Shown piece by piece: positions 36,062-48,142 of a stretch of DNA of 64,000 nt (within the stretch, counting starts at the first letter, position 1; every line of letters starts with the position of its first letter). The DNA comes from Neurospora tetrasperma FGSC 2508 (taxonomy: Eukaryota; Ascomycota; Sordariomycetes; Sordariales; Sordariaceae): NCBI RefSeq assembly GCF_000213175.1, contig NW_009799179.1, positions 6,991,981 to 7,055,980 on the forward strand, written 5' to 3'. The notes beneath the pieces are model-generated. The model was not told the DNA's origin. It did no database searches and worked only from the letters and a program-made list of their open reading frames with translations. Made by a program: the position numbers and the translations under genes.

Positions 36062-37643
36062 ATGCTTGTCCGGCGGCCGCCGCCCTTCGGCGTCACTCTC
36101 GGCATCGTGCCACGGTGCTTTCCACGTTCAGTGCCAGTCACGATGACGACAATACCACTTGTCAAAACAACACCCACCCAAAATGTTGTTGCAATCTATC
36201 ATGGGGCGGGCCCGTCACAGTCACGATGGCAATTACAGCATTTTCGTCCTATGTCTAGTGGACCGCTACCTCAGGCTCAAAATACGCCAGCAGTCGCAGA
36301 AGCCGCCCGGACTCGGGGTGGGAAGGGGAATTCTTCTTGGCGGATGATGCAGATTGTTCATGTCAGATTGGCTTCAACTTCAACTCGGTCGTCATCGGAG
36401 GTGGTGCAAAATAAAAAGGGGGGGAATCAAGCGCAAGCGCGGGCTCAGGGTCAGGTTCAGGCACAGGGTCAAACTCAGCTACGACCGACTGCTGCGAATG
36501 GGGTCCCGCAGCTTAAGGCGCCAAATCTCGGTGAGATTTTCTCTGTGCTTTCTCACCCATTTGGACGGGGTGAAACGAAGTGGGCAGTGAAATAGATGGA
36601 GATGTTGAAGCTAATAATGGGAGTTTGTTAATTTGCAGAATATCCCGAGCGTTTGCTTATTTACAATGCCGGCAAGGGGAGTAAGTATTGATGGTTCTTA
36701 TTTCGTGGGATCTGTTTCTCAGGTGGAATCCGTGTGGCTCGAGAGATACAGCGGAGGTGCCATGGTCTTGGTCGAGAAGTCATGTCATCAGAGAGTTTAC
36801 TTCAGATAACTCGGCCGTTTTTTCCAGTTACTCAAATTCATTGAACATTAACACTGGTGCTAATATGATATACTCGTCCAAACAGAAATCATTTTCATCG
36901 CCCTCCTCAAACTCACCACGGTACTGATCTTCTCCGCCTTCGGCCTCTTCGTTGCTCCGGCTTACATTGTCAACGGGTCTCCACTCGCCGGCGTTGCTAG
37001 TTTGTTTCCCCCATCCATCCCTCCCATTCTTCACGAACAAACTTCTGACTACTTCCCAGTCTTCACCTGCGGTCTAACCCCCTTCCTCTTCCTCGCCCAC
37101 TCCTCCCGCCCCTTCGTCGCTCAAATCCACCTTACCAAGCTGCCCCCATACGCCCGCCTATCCTCAGACGTCCTCCTCCGCTTCGCGCGCTCTCTGCCCC
37201 CACAGTCTGCTTCCCGTCTCGAATTTGTCACCATGTCACTGATCGGCAAGCCCCGCGTGAGCAGCGTAGCCATATCGGATATACGACCTGTTCCTTCCTC
37301 CCAGAAGGGATTGTTCAAGAAGGTGAATTTCGTCCGGGTTGATCAACCCCCTGCTAGCTCTACAATAACAGAAGCAAAGGGCAAGAGCAGCAGCAAGCCA
37401 TTGACGTCCGCACAATGGAAAATCCAACAGCAACAACTAAAAGACGGAAAACAGCATGGATGGAGGCAAAAGATTCTCTCCTGGACTCGGTTCAAGACGG
37501 TCAAAGAGTTTTATGTTACTGATGTTCCCCAAAAGACGGCGGAGAAGAGAGGGGTGAAGGAGGCGAGGGTTTGGGAGGAGATTCGGGGTTTGATTGAGAA
37601 AAGAGCGATTAGGGAGGCGGAGAGAAGGAAGGGGGGTAGGTGA
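36062..37643 (+). CDS. TMEM70-like mitochondrial membrane protein
   Basis: Four exons (36062-36530, 36639-36680, 36886-36999, 37060-37643) join in phase to about 402 residues. The N-terminus is basic and lacks acidic residues over the first 40 positions, consistent with a mitochondrial presequence. A Gln/Ala-rich linker follows. The conserved core begins YPERLLIYNAGKG. Then come two hydrophobic segments, IIFIALLKLTTVLIFSAFGL (about 172-191) and FTCGLTPFLFLAHSSRPFVA (about 209-228), and the signature FVTMSLIGKPRVSSV. This arrangement resembles the TMEM70/TMEM186/TMEM223 group, which helps assemble respiratory complexes in the inner membrane. The C-terminal 130 residues are basic and Gln-rich. 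The third intron is 60 nt and keeps the frame open if retained, but CTGAC before TTCCCAG supports splicing. Membership of the group is likely; the exact subfamily is not certain. Confidence 0.75.
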
Positions 37644-38768
37644 AGGGAGGATGAGAGCCGAGGAGGGAGTAGGGACTGGTGGAAGCGAGTTGCAGGGTGT
37701 AGTTGTGGGTGTATGAATAGTTGCCAATAGAGTAGTGATATTGTCGGCGTGGCCAGATGATGATGCTTGTATCTGTGAAAGGTGATGTGTGAAGGGCTCA
37801 TTGACATCATAGACTTGATAGGGGTATAGGTTACTCCTGTGGTAAGATCGATCGCTTACATGTTAACATTGTAACATTGGACTGACCGTGCTTTTAAAAC
37901 CACGATAACCTTTCAGTGAAAACGTTTTCTCTATACTACGGTCATCCTATAGAACTATTCCCATCCAATGCTTCATGTAGATCATTAACCGTCAGCCCAA
38001 CACATAGCTATCCGTCCCAGCCAGCACATGGCGCGTACATTTCTGATCACAACAATCAAGTCTCTCAACTCTGACAACACCACCTCACGAACCATTATTG
38101 ACACCAAATTTGCAAGCCTCCTGATGGATATGTAACGCAACTTTCGCCTGACCGTGGTATAGAACTAATAATACAAATGCTGCAAAAGATATCCATAAAG
38201 AGACGAATGGTATCCATATTTTCGACCACCGGAGAATGGTGAACGTACAAGAGAAAAAAAAGACCTCCACTGCTTGGTGATCAAGATCCTAGATCCCACC
38301 ACCCCTACGGTCTCGTCTTCCGGGGACGGAGAATCAAAATACTTTCCTCCCCGGATGATGCCCTGTTGATAGTTCCCTGCCGCGGTGTACCAGCCACCGT
38401 CGACTGGGTTTTCTTCTTCTCTTATTTTTCTTCTCCGATCGATATATACCTGATACAGATATTCCTTTTTTGCCCGTGCTGTCGAGAAGATATGACAAAA
38501 TAACGAGAACAAGCCATTTCTGCTGATGCTTAGGTCAAAAGTCGTTATCATAACATCATTGAAACTCTGTCAGTGTTACACAAGCATATATGTCATGCAA
38601 TGCCGTTTTGATTCGCCCGTAACCTGGTATATCATTAACCAGGAGACTATCAAATCCTGGCAGTCTCAATGTTCTCGTCCCGTGCAACAGTAGTCGGGTT
38701 GTGTGGGTGCTGGATTTGGCGCAAGCATGTGTGTGACGCGCTACGCCGCGCGATGAATTGTCCAGCTG
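37644..38768. other. Intergenic region between convergent genes
   Basis: About 1.1 kb containing the 3' flanks of the TMEM70-like gene and the Zn2Cys6 regulator. No gene was seen. Confidence 0.6.
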
Positions 38769-41700
38769 TTATCGGTTACGCTTGACTGGCATATGGCCAT
38801 CGTAATCGCCCCATGAACGCTTGAGGCCTCCCTCGTAGACACTAGCCACAGACTCTTGCCACATCGCAGGGGTGACGAAGGTCTGTACAGGGTTGGTTGG
38901 GTACTGCGGCATCTGCTGTGAAACGGGAGAAAGCTGAGCCTGGGCCGCCTGCAAGTCTTGGAGGCTAGTTTCCGAGGCGCCAGAAGAGGGAAGAGACAAT
39001 GGACTGGCATGGTTGGTGAGCTGAGAAGGATGCTGAACCTGGGGATTGCCAAACTGGGCATTCCATTGACTAGGATACCGGTTAGTATCGAAAGGACCAC
39101 AAATAAGTCTTTTCTCTTCCGAATGACTTACTCAAAAATGCGAGACGGGTTCCACGCGGGGGCGTCCGTGAGTGGCATTGTCTGCGCCATGGAAGGTGCT
39201 TGTGTCCCGTGACCGGAAGACATCATTGCAAGTGACTGTAAATCATGGGAGTCACTCTTGCTGTCCATTGGGCCAACCGAAATGGGCGGTGAAAGGGGAT
39301 GAGTGGTGTAACTAACGTGAGAATGTTGCACATGCGTATCGAGCTGATGGTCGATGGAGCTAGTCCTCGACATATCGGATCGATACGACGGCCCTGGTGG
39401 GCTTGGATGCGAGGTTGACGATGGGCTTCCGTAGGGGAAGCTAGGCTTCAGAACAAACGGCTTCCTGATATCCTGGGAAAAGGCTTCCCGAACAGAATCA
39501 ATCTGCCGCTGCATATCGGGCATTGGCCAAGCACCCATACATTTCTCTAATACCCGCATGTGGCGTGTGAAGTACTCTCGCGACTCCGCGTTGAGGGCCG
39601 GATCCGGTGATGTCAAAGCGACCTAAAGTCAGCGTTAGTAGGGTTGATCCAAGATTAGGTGAAAGCGGCTAAAACGGCAACGAAGACATACTAAATGCAA
39701 TACGATACAAGCGAGGACCGCGTATAGCGTGAAGTTGATACCTCGCTGCATGCACTGTAACCCGGCAATGCCAAACTGGTTGATAATGCCTTCTTGTAAC
39801 CTGCAGAGCATCTTGGCGGCTCGGTATGAGACCAGCATGTGCTGCTTCCATTGACCTCCAGTACCTGTCGGCGTCATGTGGGCCAGCTGAGGCCTGTAGA
39901 ACAAAATGATGCTAAGGTGATAATACGAATGCATATTGCCGACAAACGAGGAGGGCAACCACGGAGGCGACCCATCAACAGGGAAATCAAGCTGAAGGTC
40001 ATGTGGTAGGTCAGTTAACCATGCGTCCATGGCAGGCCTAATCTGAACGAATTCAGGGTCGATACCCCACTCCTTGTTTCTCTTGAGGCGTGAATAAACT
40101 CTGCTCATCCGGCAGACGTTGCGAACAACCCTAGAAAAGTAAACAAAATTTCGGGATACATGATACTCCGACGTGTCGCCGTTGGGCAAGGGTCTCGGAA
40201 CTTCAAAATTGACAGTCTCTTCTTCGACCGCAAGATCCGTTTTTCCTAACAAAATATCAGTATCTCGTGTGCCAGGAAGAGAAACCCTTGACTTACCTTG
40301 AGGAGTACCAATCATGATCTCCACGATGAAAATAGTCTGCCAAATTCTGTCTCTCAGCTGACACTCTGCAGGACTTAAGCCACATGATCGACCGGCTTGG
40401 TGATCAGCATAGTGCTCGTCCAGCCCAAGGTCCTTAGCCATTGTAACACATTGGACAATACTCATCCAAGAGCGGTAGTAGTAGCCCTTCTTCGGTGCCT
40501 GTTCCCTCGCCTTGAGAAGGATCAGTGATGCCTGAAGGGTGCTCAATCGAGGTACATCAAGAAACGAATCGGCATGTCCTTGAATCAAAAAAAAAAAAAA
40601 AAATTAGCTGATGAGCAAATAGAGCAAGGACGGGACTCGTACGTGTTGCAAGATAAAGCCACTGCTGGCCTTGCGCCGCATCATCAGCCAGACGATTAGC
40701 AATCGCAAAAATGGCCTCGAGGATAAGGGGCGAAATAGCCTCCCGGTTATTGTGCCACTGATGATAGAACTGATTCTTGTCCAGCACTGGAACATAAGGA
40801 TGCGTGTGCGTAAAGTAGAGATCGAAGTAGTGGAGGCACAGATCTTCCGACGGCATCAAAGCGGGCGGTATGCGAATCTTGCCCGCCGTCAAAGGCGGCA
40901 GGTTCTTCGTAAACTGGTCCTCTTCGGTCTCTTCTACGGAGGGCTCTTCATCATCGGCCGATCGCATTTTGCTGTTCAAATACGGAGCTAGAACCATGTT
41001 AAACCTGAAAAGCTCTCGAACTCAATAGCAGCCGCCTATTCTCACCTGTTCCTGCTTCGTTGACCTTGAGCGAACCCAGAAGGTCTGCCAAGTCCTGCTG
41101 CGCATATTCGGATTGAAAGTCCTCAGGTGAAGAAGGATGTTGAGAAATTTGAGGTAGCTGTGACACCTGGGGTACCTGGTGCATGGAGGGGGGCGTCGGA
41201 AAGGAATCCGGGGTCGCATATGCAGAGTGCACGGCAGCATACTGGAGGTTCTGGGGTACAGCTTGCGGCTGCGTGTACGGCACTGTATGGTACAGCGCTG
41301 CCGTGTCCTGGAAGGAGGTTTGAGGAGGATATATCGGCGTGGCTTTGGGAGCTTGAGCATGCGTAAGGAGCTGTTGGTGGTCGGTCAAAGCCAGTTGCTG
41401 CTGGTGATAACTCTCCGGAACAGATGACGAGTCGAACTGGGCACGTGGAGGTTCGTAAACTTGGGGTTCGGCGGCTCCATCAAATCCATTTGGCCGAACG
41501 CAATGAAGCTTGAGGCGGATGCATGCCGAACAGGGCCAAGTGTTGGTGGTGGCGGCGTCGCATTTGATCTTCCTTCTTCGGCATCCTTCGCAGGCTCTCA
41601 TAACTACATAAGACCATCAGTCTCAAGGTCTTGTTTGGTGTCTTGATGCCTCCTCTGTGAGACAAAAAAAGGGATTGTCCCAACGAGGAAACAACACGGG

Positions 41701-42009
41701 TGGACTATCGGGTGGGTGTATGTTCGCTTTCTTGCTTGCTTGAAATTGATTGATGCTGAGAAAGTACATACCCTTCAACCGCTTGTGGCGATTGTGTTCG
41801 TCAACGAAGACATAGTCTAAGAATCAAACAGCAAACTGGTTAACGGACGTTCTCTTATTTTCCTAATTTATCCAGGAGACAAGACTGATAGGGGTCGCAC
41901 TTTTCTGAGTTTCGCGTGGCGGTTGCTGGTAAGCAGGCGGCGCAAAGGTAAATGCACCCATCTGCGAAGTCTGCGGGAGCAGCCGGCGCACTGACGGGTC
42001 GTTCGACAT
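38769..42009 (-). CDS. Zn(II)2Cys6 transcription factor with fungal-specific regulatory domain
   Basis: Eight exons (42009-41901, 41816-41772, 41603-41046, 40987-40643, 40578-40297, 40245-39692, 39622-39132, 39069-38769) join in phase to 894 residues. The DNA-binding cluster is split by introns: NRHKRLKVMRACEGCRRRKI precedes KCDAATTNTWPCSACIRLKL and HC, giving six Cys (near residues 55-83). A Gln/Pro-rich linker follows. The fungal_trans middle homology region comes next (HYFDLYFTHTHPYVPVLDKN, AIFAIANRLADD, GYYYRSWMSIVQCVTMAKDL and CQLRDRIWQTIFIVE). The long Ser/Pro/Gln-rich C-tail ends in DGHMPVKRNR. The cluster resembles XlnR-type activators of plant-polysaccharide genes, but target genes cannot be read from sequence. 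Intron 4 (40642-40579) contains a run of 17 A on the plus strand, which is its polypyrimidine tract. The upstream gap of 6.1 kb is large. Confidence 0.9.
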
Positions 42010-44341
42010 GCTCAGAAGAAGCAGCGATATCGTCTGATGTCGAGTGTAGAGGTAAGATGGGATGACAGTTTCAGAGTCTGGTGCTGTTGGCGAATGGCGG
42101 GAGAATCAGCGCTTGCACATTGGCTTCTCGCTATCCTTGGTTCATGAGTCGGATCGGTTTAAAAATCGTCCAAATGTCGCGGTTGAGTCCTAAAAATGGG
42201 TGTAGTGTATTCCTGGCGGCACCGTTCGATGTGTTCGGGGAACAGAGGTGTATCCGAGATGTCGGCGCGCGAATTGAGTTCGAGGGTCTGATGTGGGCGG
42301 TGTTGAAACTGAAGTTGCTGGGCCGGCTCAATTGATGATGTAGTAGGCAGTGGAGGCCAGTGCCCGTGCTGGTAGGGAAGTGGCAGGTAGAGGTAGTTTT
42401 ATTTGAACGTTGCGTTGGCCGGCCGATAGTAGCGTTGCTGGTGGAAGGAGCGTTTAAGTTGTACTGACCACCTCTGCACTATCTCTATCTAGAGGTACCT
42501 ATGTGGCACTAGCAGGTGTATGGACTTCCCAAGTAGTACAGGTAGGTAGCGGTGATACCAAGAGTAGCCTCAACTGTCGATGGCCAGGGGCAGGGACAAG
42601 CTGACCGCACACAGCAAGCGCGTATACAACTTTTCCACGGCGAGGCAGTATATGTCGCAGCTTGTCAGTGGTAACAGTGAAGGAACTGAGTGAAACAAGG
42701 GGGGATGGGAGGGGATTTTAGGGATCACGATGGATTGAGCTTTTACAGGAGGTTTAGGCTGTAGAGAAAGGTATATCCGTACACCACCAGGGAAGCCAGC
42801 CCAACTACCTATTACCTTTCCACTGGGTCGTCGTCTGCGGATGGATGCGTTCTCCCGGCCCCAGCTCGTCCCTGATCTTTCACGGTGGATTGGTGCAGTG
42901 ATTTGGGGTGGCCGTATGTAGTGTAGTGGCGTGGCATACAGTGTGCACTTACGGCCCGCCAAGGTAAACATTGTGCAGCATAAAAACAGGGCCTGGCTGA
43001 CGACGAGGGGGTTCACCCATGCTACAAACTACACTAATCCCAATGGAAGACTGGCTTCATCAGGATCAGCCATGCGGCCTGGACATGGATCCCCTAGCGC
43101 TCAATTGGACTCGCTTTGTTCGGGGGTTTAAATCGTGCTCTCCGCTGTTTGGACACGCATTTCACTATAATCTCTACAGAACACCTCATGCAACTGACTT
43201 TTGACACTTCTTAGGATCCTATCTCAAGCCATGAATGACGTGTGCCGAGTTTGCATGTCTTGAGGTACTTTGTACAGACTGTGGCGGTTTCTTTCCATGA
43301 ACAGCAAAGAAGACACCGCAGTCGGTGAACACAGAACAAAGCCGTACGGAAGGACTCGCTGGATGTGTACATGTCAGAAGCGCTGGGGTATATTACCAAG
43401 TTCCTTGCCCTTACATATACCTCGTGCCCGTTGTCTTGGGGGGGTTGCCATTACTAATACGCATGTGTACGAATATAGTAATTCGTGGTGGCACCTCGAT
43501 GTTACTCTACGACATCGCACTACACGCCAGCCTGAGAACCTAGAACAAGTTGCTGCAGATGGGAAGATTGACCAAAAGAATGCATACCTAGCAGAAGTCT
43601 GGCGGCGGGACAAGGAACCCGCCCCAATGCCGCCGCCCCAAAGCACATGAAACATACGTGACAATGGCATTTGGCTGGTCCCGCAATGGAACCCTAATTC
43701 CACTGCTACCGATGGGAACCGACGGCAGCAGCTCCTCGACGGAATCAGCTCTTTTTACTGTGTTTCCGTGCAAGTGGAATGCTGCCGAATACATAGGTGC
43801 GCAGAGGTAGATATGGGGGACACCTGGGGACGGCACCTTGCGGATACTGTAGAGCATCAACCGCCGTAGACCTCTTGCTATTCTAGAAGCCAGGTGAGCG
43901 AGGCAACCTGCATTCGTATCCGGTGTTCCTTAAGCCGCAAATACTGCCATTCGCTGTTGGATAGGTTCTTCGCTGGTCCAGCTTACTATCGTACGGGGCA
44001 AAGAAATGACAGTGGCACATGGCCAACATAATCACAAAGTTCGTGCTCTGCTGTAAGGTATCCGGGTGCTTGATGACGACTTTCGGGGGCTCCCTCTTGG
44101 TTCCCGTCGTTGCTGGCTCTCTAGCCCCAACTGACGGGATGTTGATGCTGATACCCACTGCAGATTTGACGGAGGCGGGCGGAACTTGAGGTGGGAGAGT
44201 GGATGTTGTGATGGCGGGGATGTGCGGGAGCGAGGAGAGTGGCCGCGTATGGAAAGACGGACTCAAGGGGGCAGGTTCAAGAAACTGTGGTCCCGAGGTG
44301 GGGAAGAACTGGAAGAATGGGCCTCGAATCAGCATCTCTAA

Positions 44342-44366
44342 TACCTACCTAGGTAGGTACCTACCT
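44342..44366. repeat. Nested perfect palindromes of the TACCTA family
   Basis: TACCTACCTAGGTAGGTA at 44342-44359 is an 18-bp perfect palindrome. It overlaps AGGTAGGTACCTACCT at 44351-44366, a second perfect palindrome of 16 bp. Related motifs recur in several intergenic regions of the window. Confidence 0.85.
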
Positions 44367-45512
44367 ATTCACTCACCCCTCTCCTGCCGCCATGGAATGT
44401 ACCCGTAGCAGCCCTTTGGGTTGCATCCAAGGTGAGCGTATCGACCATGGCTTCGAAAACAAGCAAAGTATTGTTTGTACTTGGCTCACGCTGGGTTCAA
44501 GATGAGTGTGCGAATAGACGCTGTTTACGCAGTATAGGCACTTCTAGGCCTACAGCTTGTCTTGGTGAGTAGAAGGGGATGTTTTTTTATTTTTTTTTAT
44601 TTTTTTGACACTGACCTCCTCAGTTGACAAGGTAAATCTGGAAAGACCTCTGGGCGAGTTCACGGTAACCGGCGAAGGCATTCCCTAGCAACTCGACTAC
44701 ACTGAGCTCATGAGTGTTAGCGAGAGGAATCTCCATTACCACGGTCATGTGTCAAACAATCTTTGAGAAGCGTCTACCGGTGATTTTGCTTTTCTACAGT
44801 CAACTGCCCTGGCGGGATATTTCGCATGCCTGCCCATCTGGGCATGGGAGATCGATCGGGCAGAACGGGCAATCATCACAGCGGACCTTGAACCCTTTCC
44901 TACTTTTACTTAGTGCTCCTGCTTGAGTCCTGGGACCCTGTCTCACAGCGGGAATCGCACGATAACGCAAGAAGGCTAGCCGCGAACCCTCGGGAAAGAC
45001 ACTGCATGGATCCAGTCGAACATCTTGGCGTATCTGTTGAGAGCAGTTTGTTTTACGAGGCTGCTCTTAGCGTGGTGTCCCTTTCCCTCACTGCCCTGGC
45101 TGACAAAGCAAAGTCCACCGAACCAAATTAACAAGGGAAGTGTCTATCGAAGGACCACGCCAACAATCAACACGAGGTTGAAGTGCACAAGCTAGGACCG
45201 GCAGGCTGATGCCGGCCCATGATATGGCGGGATGAACTCCAAGTGGTCATTTCGCTGATAGTGACTGTCATGTGTAGTTGAGTCGAGTTGTCGTCAAGTG
45301 CGGTCAAGTGCAGTGCAAGTTCGCAACGACGCCACAGCAAGCAGCATTAACAAGGGTTAATCGGGCCATTTAAAAGGCTGTCACATTTCGACCGAAGGAG
45401 TGGGGTGGACAAGCCGCCCGAGAGGGAGGAAGGTTACATACCGCTATGCAGAGGATGGCGGATGGTCTTTCCATCAATCCGTCCACCAACGTCGTGCGTG
45501 GAAGTCAAACTA

Positions 45513-45844
45513 CAGTAGGCAACCCTGTAAATGCAAGTCCCAATAATTGCAAAGACCCAGTAAGTGCTAGGAATTTCCGTGCCCGGATTATTTTAGTATG
45601 GTATAGCCCACTAACTGCTAAATGCAAGCCGCCCAGCTGGCCGGCCATAGAAATTTGCACCTAACAGGGCAGCTGACAGGGGGTTATAGCACCCCTGCCA
45701 CCTACATTAGGCTATCAGAACCCCCTATCAGAGCTGTCACTGGCTGTTACAAGCCCCTGTGCAGGTGCCAGTAAGTGCAAGGACCCAGTAATTGCAAGGA
45801 AAATGCCTTGCCCCAATTCCTTGTATTTACTGGGTTGCCTACTG
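45513..45844. mobile_element. Non-autonomous TIR element (MITE) with TA target-site duplication
   Basis: The ends are inverted repeats. The left end begins CAGTAGGCAACCCTGTAAAT and the reverse complement of the right end begins CAGTAGGCAACCCAGTAAAT; similarity continues for about 28 bp with 4 mismatches. Both ends abut a TA dinucleotide (45511-45512 and 45845-45846), as expected for insertion by a Tc1/mariner-type transposase. The 332-bp body has no transposase and contains a subterminal motif, CCAGTAAGTGC / CCAGTAATTGC, repeated near both ends. An imperfect internal hairpin lies around 45671-45685 and 45718-45735. It is therefore a MITE that would need a transposase supplied elsewhere. Confidence 0.8.
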
Positions 45845-48142
45845 TAGGTACCTTCCCTTCTGGGACCGTTACACAAGACTCTTTCGACAGCTGCGACTGG
45901 ACTACCTCTAGCAAAGGCACATCCGGAACCGATTTTCTCAACATCTTCTCGAAGACGCCTTTTGAAGATTGACATGAACAGCCAGCCATCCATGCAGACC
46001 CTGTTGTGCGGCAAAAGGAGACAGGAAGGCGAAATTAGGGCACAAAGGCAACTTTGAACGCCGTCTGTGCAGTCTCTCCCCGATGCCAGCACAACCACGC
46101 TCGAGCCACGTACCTAAATACCTAATCTAGTGGCTACGCAGTATACCGCTGCCACGCACTGGCCAATCCCAGACCACTCTCACCACCCACCAACTTGAAG
46201 ATTGAATGTTCGGCTCGCCGGCGGACTTAGGTAAGAATCAAGACGACGGCTCGAGGGTATGCAAGTCTCAACTCGCAATTCTACCCACATCCACGCTTGC
46301 GTACACTACTCTTCTGTTCTCACCAAGTGAATAGAACATCCAATCACCATGTTCATCTAAGTACTTCAACCCACCACCTCCACCTCGGGCGAGACGATTG
46401 TGATTGCAACCCGACATGGGTTGAGGCTTGGGGCACACCCGGTTGACGGCGACCTCCACAAGTCCCAATGCAAGAAATGCCAGAAGAAATGTTCTTTCTT
46501 GAAAAAGCAAAGAGGAATCGCGGAGGAGTGCTTGAGAGAGGTGCTGTCGCATGGCATGGCACACGCAAGGCACGCACGCACTACCTATAACGCTCATCCA
46601 CTACACCCAGATATAAAGTCCTCATGGCCTTGGTATACTTGGCGACTAGGTACTCCGTCACACGCAACCACAACATGTACCCCAGGCTCGGGAATCCTGT
46701 AAGGCACAGGGCTGATACTGCGGCCACCATGGATTAAGGTTTGACATCACCGAGCCATATCCTAACATTTCTCGGATCCTTAATCCTATTCCAAGCCCTT
46801 TGTAGAAACATCTCCGAGAAGGGGACCTTGAGAGGCTGAAGCATTACAACCTTGGGGCCGCCGAAGGCTGTCGGGCAGCCAAGGAGGATGCACCACATGA
46901 CAACAGCTTGGGCGGGAGTCGCGGGAGCCAACGACGCCAAGGCACTGTCTCCTTCACCCGACCCTGACACTCTCTTTCCTCTGGGCTTTCACGCAGGGGT
47001 TATGGAAGCTTCCAACTTCTGTCCAGTGGTCTTACTAGCGTACAGGGAATTCCCCACGCCTTCCAATCTCGTCATGTAGGGGATATCGGTTGCATGAATA
47101 TGAGGAATGATCAAATTCCCATGTTTGGGGTTCTTCCTTTCGGTTTTGTGAACAGGCGCGGCGGCGAAGTAGTACTCGATAGCTAGAGGTATCAATACGT
47201 AAAGAGCATCTCTACGAGTACCCGCTTCTGCCGCTCAGAAGGCACCGCCTCGCGGGTACAACCGTACGGATCTATATCAACGACATTATATTCATGGCCA
47301 TACCGCAACCGCCTCGTCCGCATCCAACTATGGGAAACATGACGCCACAACGTAAGCGAGATCCAAGTATTCGGAAACGCCGTGCGATAGAAAATGAAAC
47401 CTTATACTAGGAGGGAGAATTACCTACCGGGACCTATCTATGTCAAAAACGTACCTGTACAGCCACAGAAACTCACCTATCGTAACCTCCCGCGCGCTGG
47501 TCAGGAGAGGGTTTGATCAATGCTTCGCTCGGCGCACATAGGTGTCTTGATCTGCTCGGTGATCTCCGATCTTCAATGCCTCCTTCGTCGCTTTCACGTT
47601 CGACAACGCACAGGGCGACACACGTCCTCTCCGTGTAGGATGTAAGTAGGCTGACAAAGGCAAAGCTGGCGATAGGGGACGAAGAGGGTTGACCCGTTTT
47701 AATACGACATTTTCCAGTCTTGTACATACAGAGTTTCTGGCATGTCGTTTGAAACTCATGAGCACCCCTTTCTTGATCTCAGAAGACTGTGTGCCCCTCA
47801 GGGCCCGCCCTGGGCCTGGTGGGTCTGGCAGGACGGCATGACCCGATAGCACCTGCGGTTGAAGAGGCACCGCAACCTGCAATGCGGGGAACGATACACA
47901 GACGAGACTGGAACGCTTGTCCACTCGCTGAACGTCATCCACCAGTGCCGCCGTTTGACTCCCGCGCACGGCAACGACAAACGTCAACTTGCCCGAACCC
48001 TTAGGTTAAGTCTAAATATTCGCCTAGCCTTGGCCGTCGACTGAGTGGCAACTTGTGTGAACCGCAACAAAAAGTTCAATCACTTCGATCAGCCACCACA
48101 TAGGGTTACCTCACCAGTCGTTTTTCGACACAACCTCTCAGC

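Larger units (their letters stand above)
42010..48142. other. Long gene-free region between divergent TF and cia2 genes
   Basis: This 6.1-kb stretch lacks any coding region I can support. It holds nested TACCTA palindromes at 44342-44366, a T-rich run at 44581-44607 and the MITE at 45513-45844. A 150-codon Pro-rich minus-strand frame (44335-43883) lacks motifs. The region may carry long regulatory DNA for the zinc-cluster gene or undetected non-coding transcripts. Confidence 0.5.

Noticed and set aside
37002-37059. Extra residues (FPPSIPPILHEQ and following) in the TMEM70-like protein.
   Set aside because: They fall in a 60-nt intron with a good branch point and acceptor; removing them restores a continuous conserved membrane segment.
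43883-44335. 150-codon Pro/Ser-rich minus-strand open frame.
   Set aside because: No motif, no codon bias and no splice context; long frames of this size arise by chance in GC-balanced intergenic DNA.
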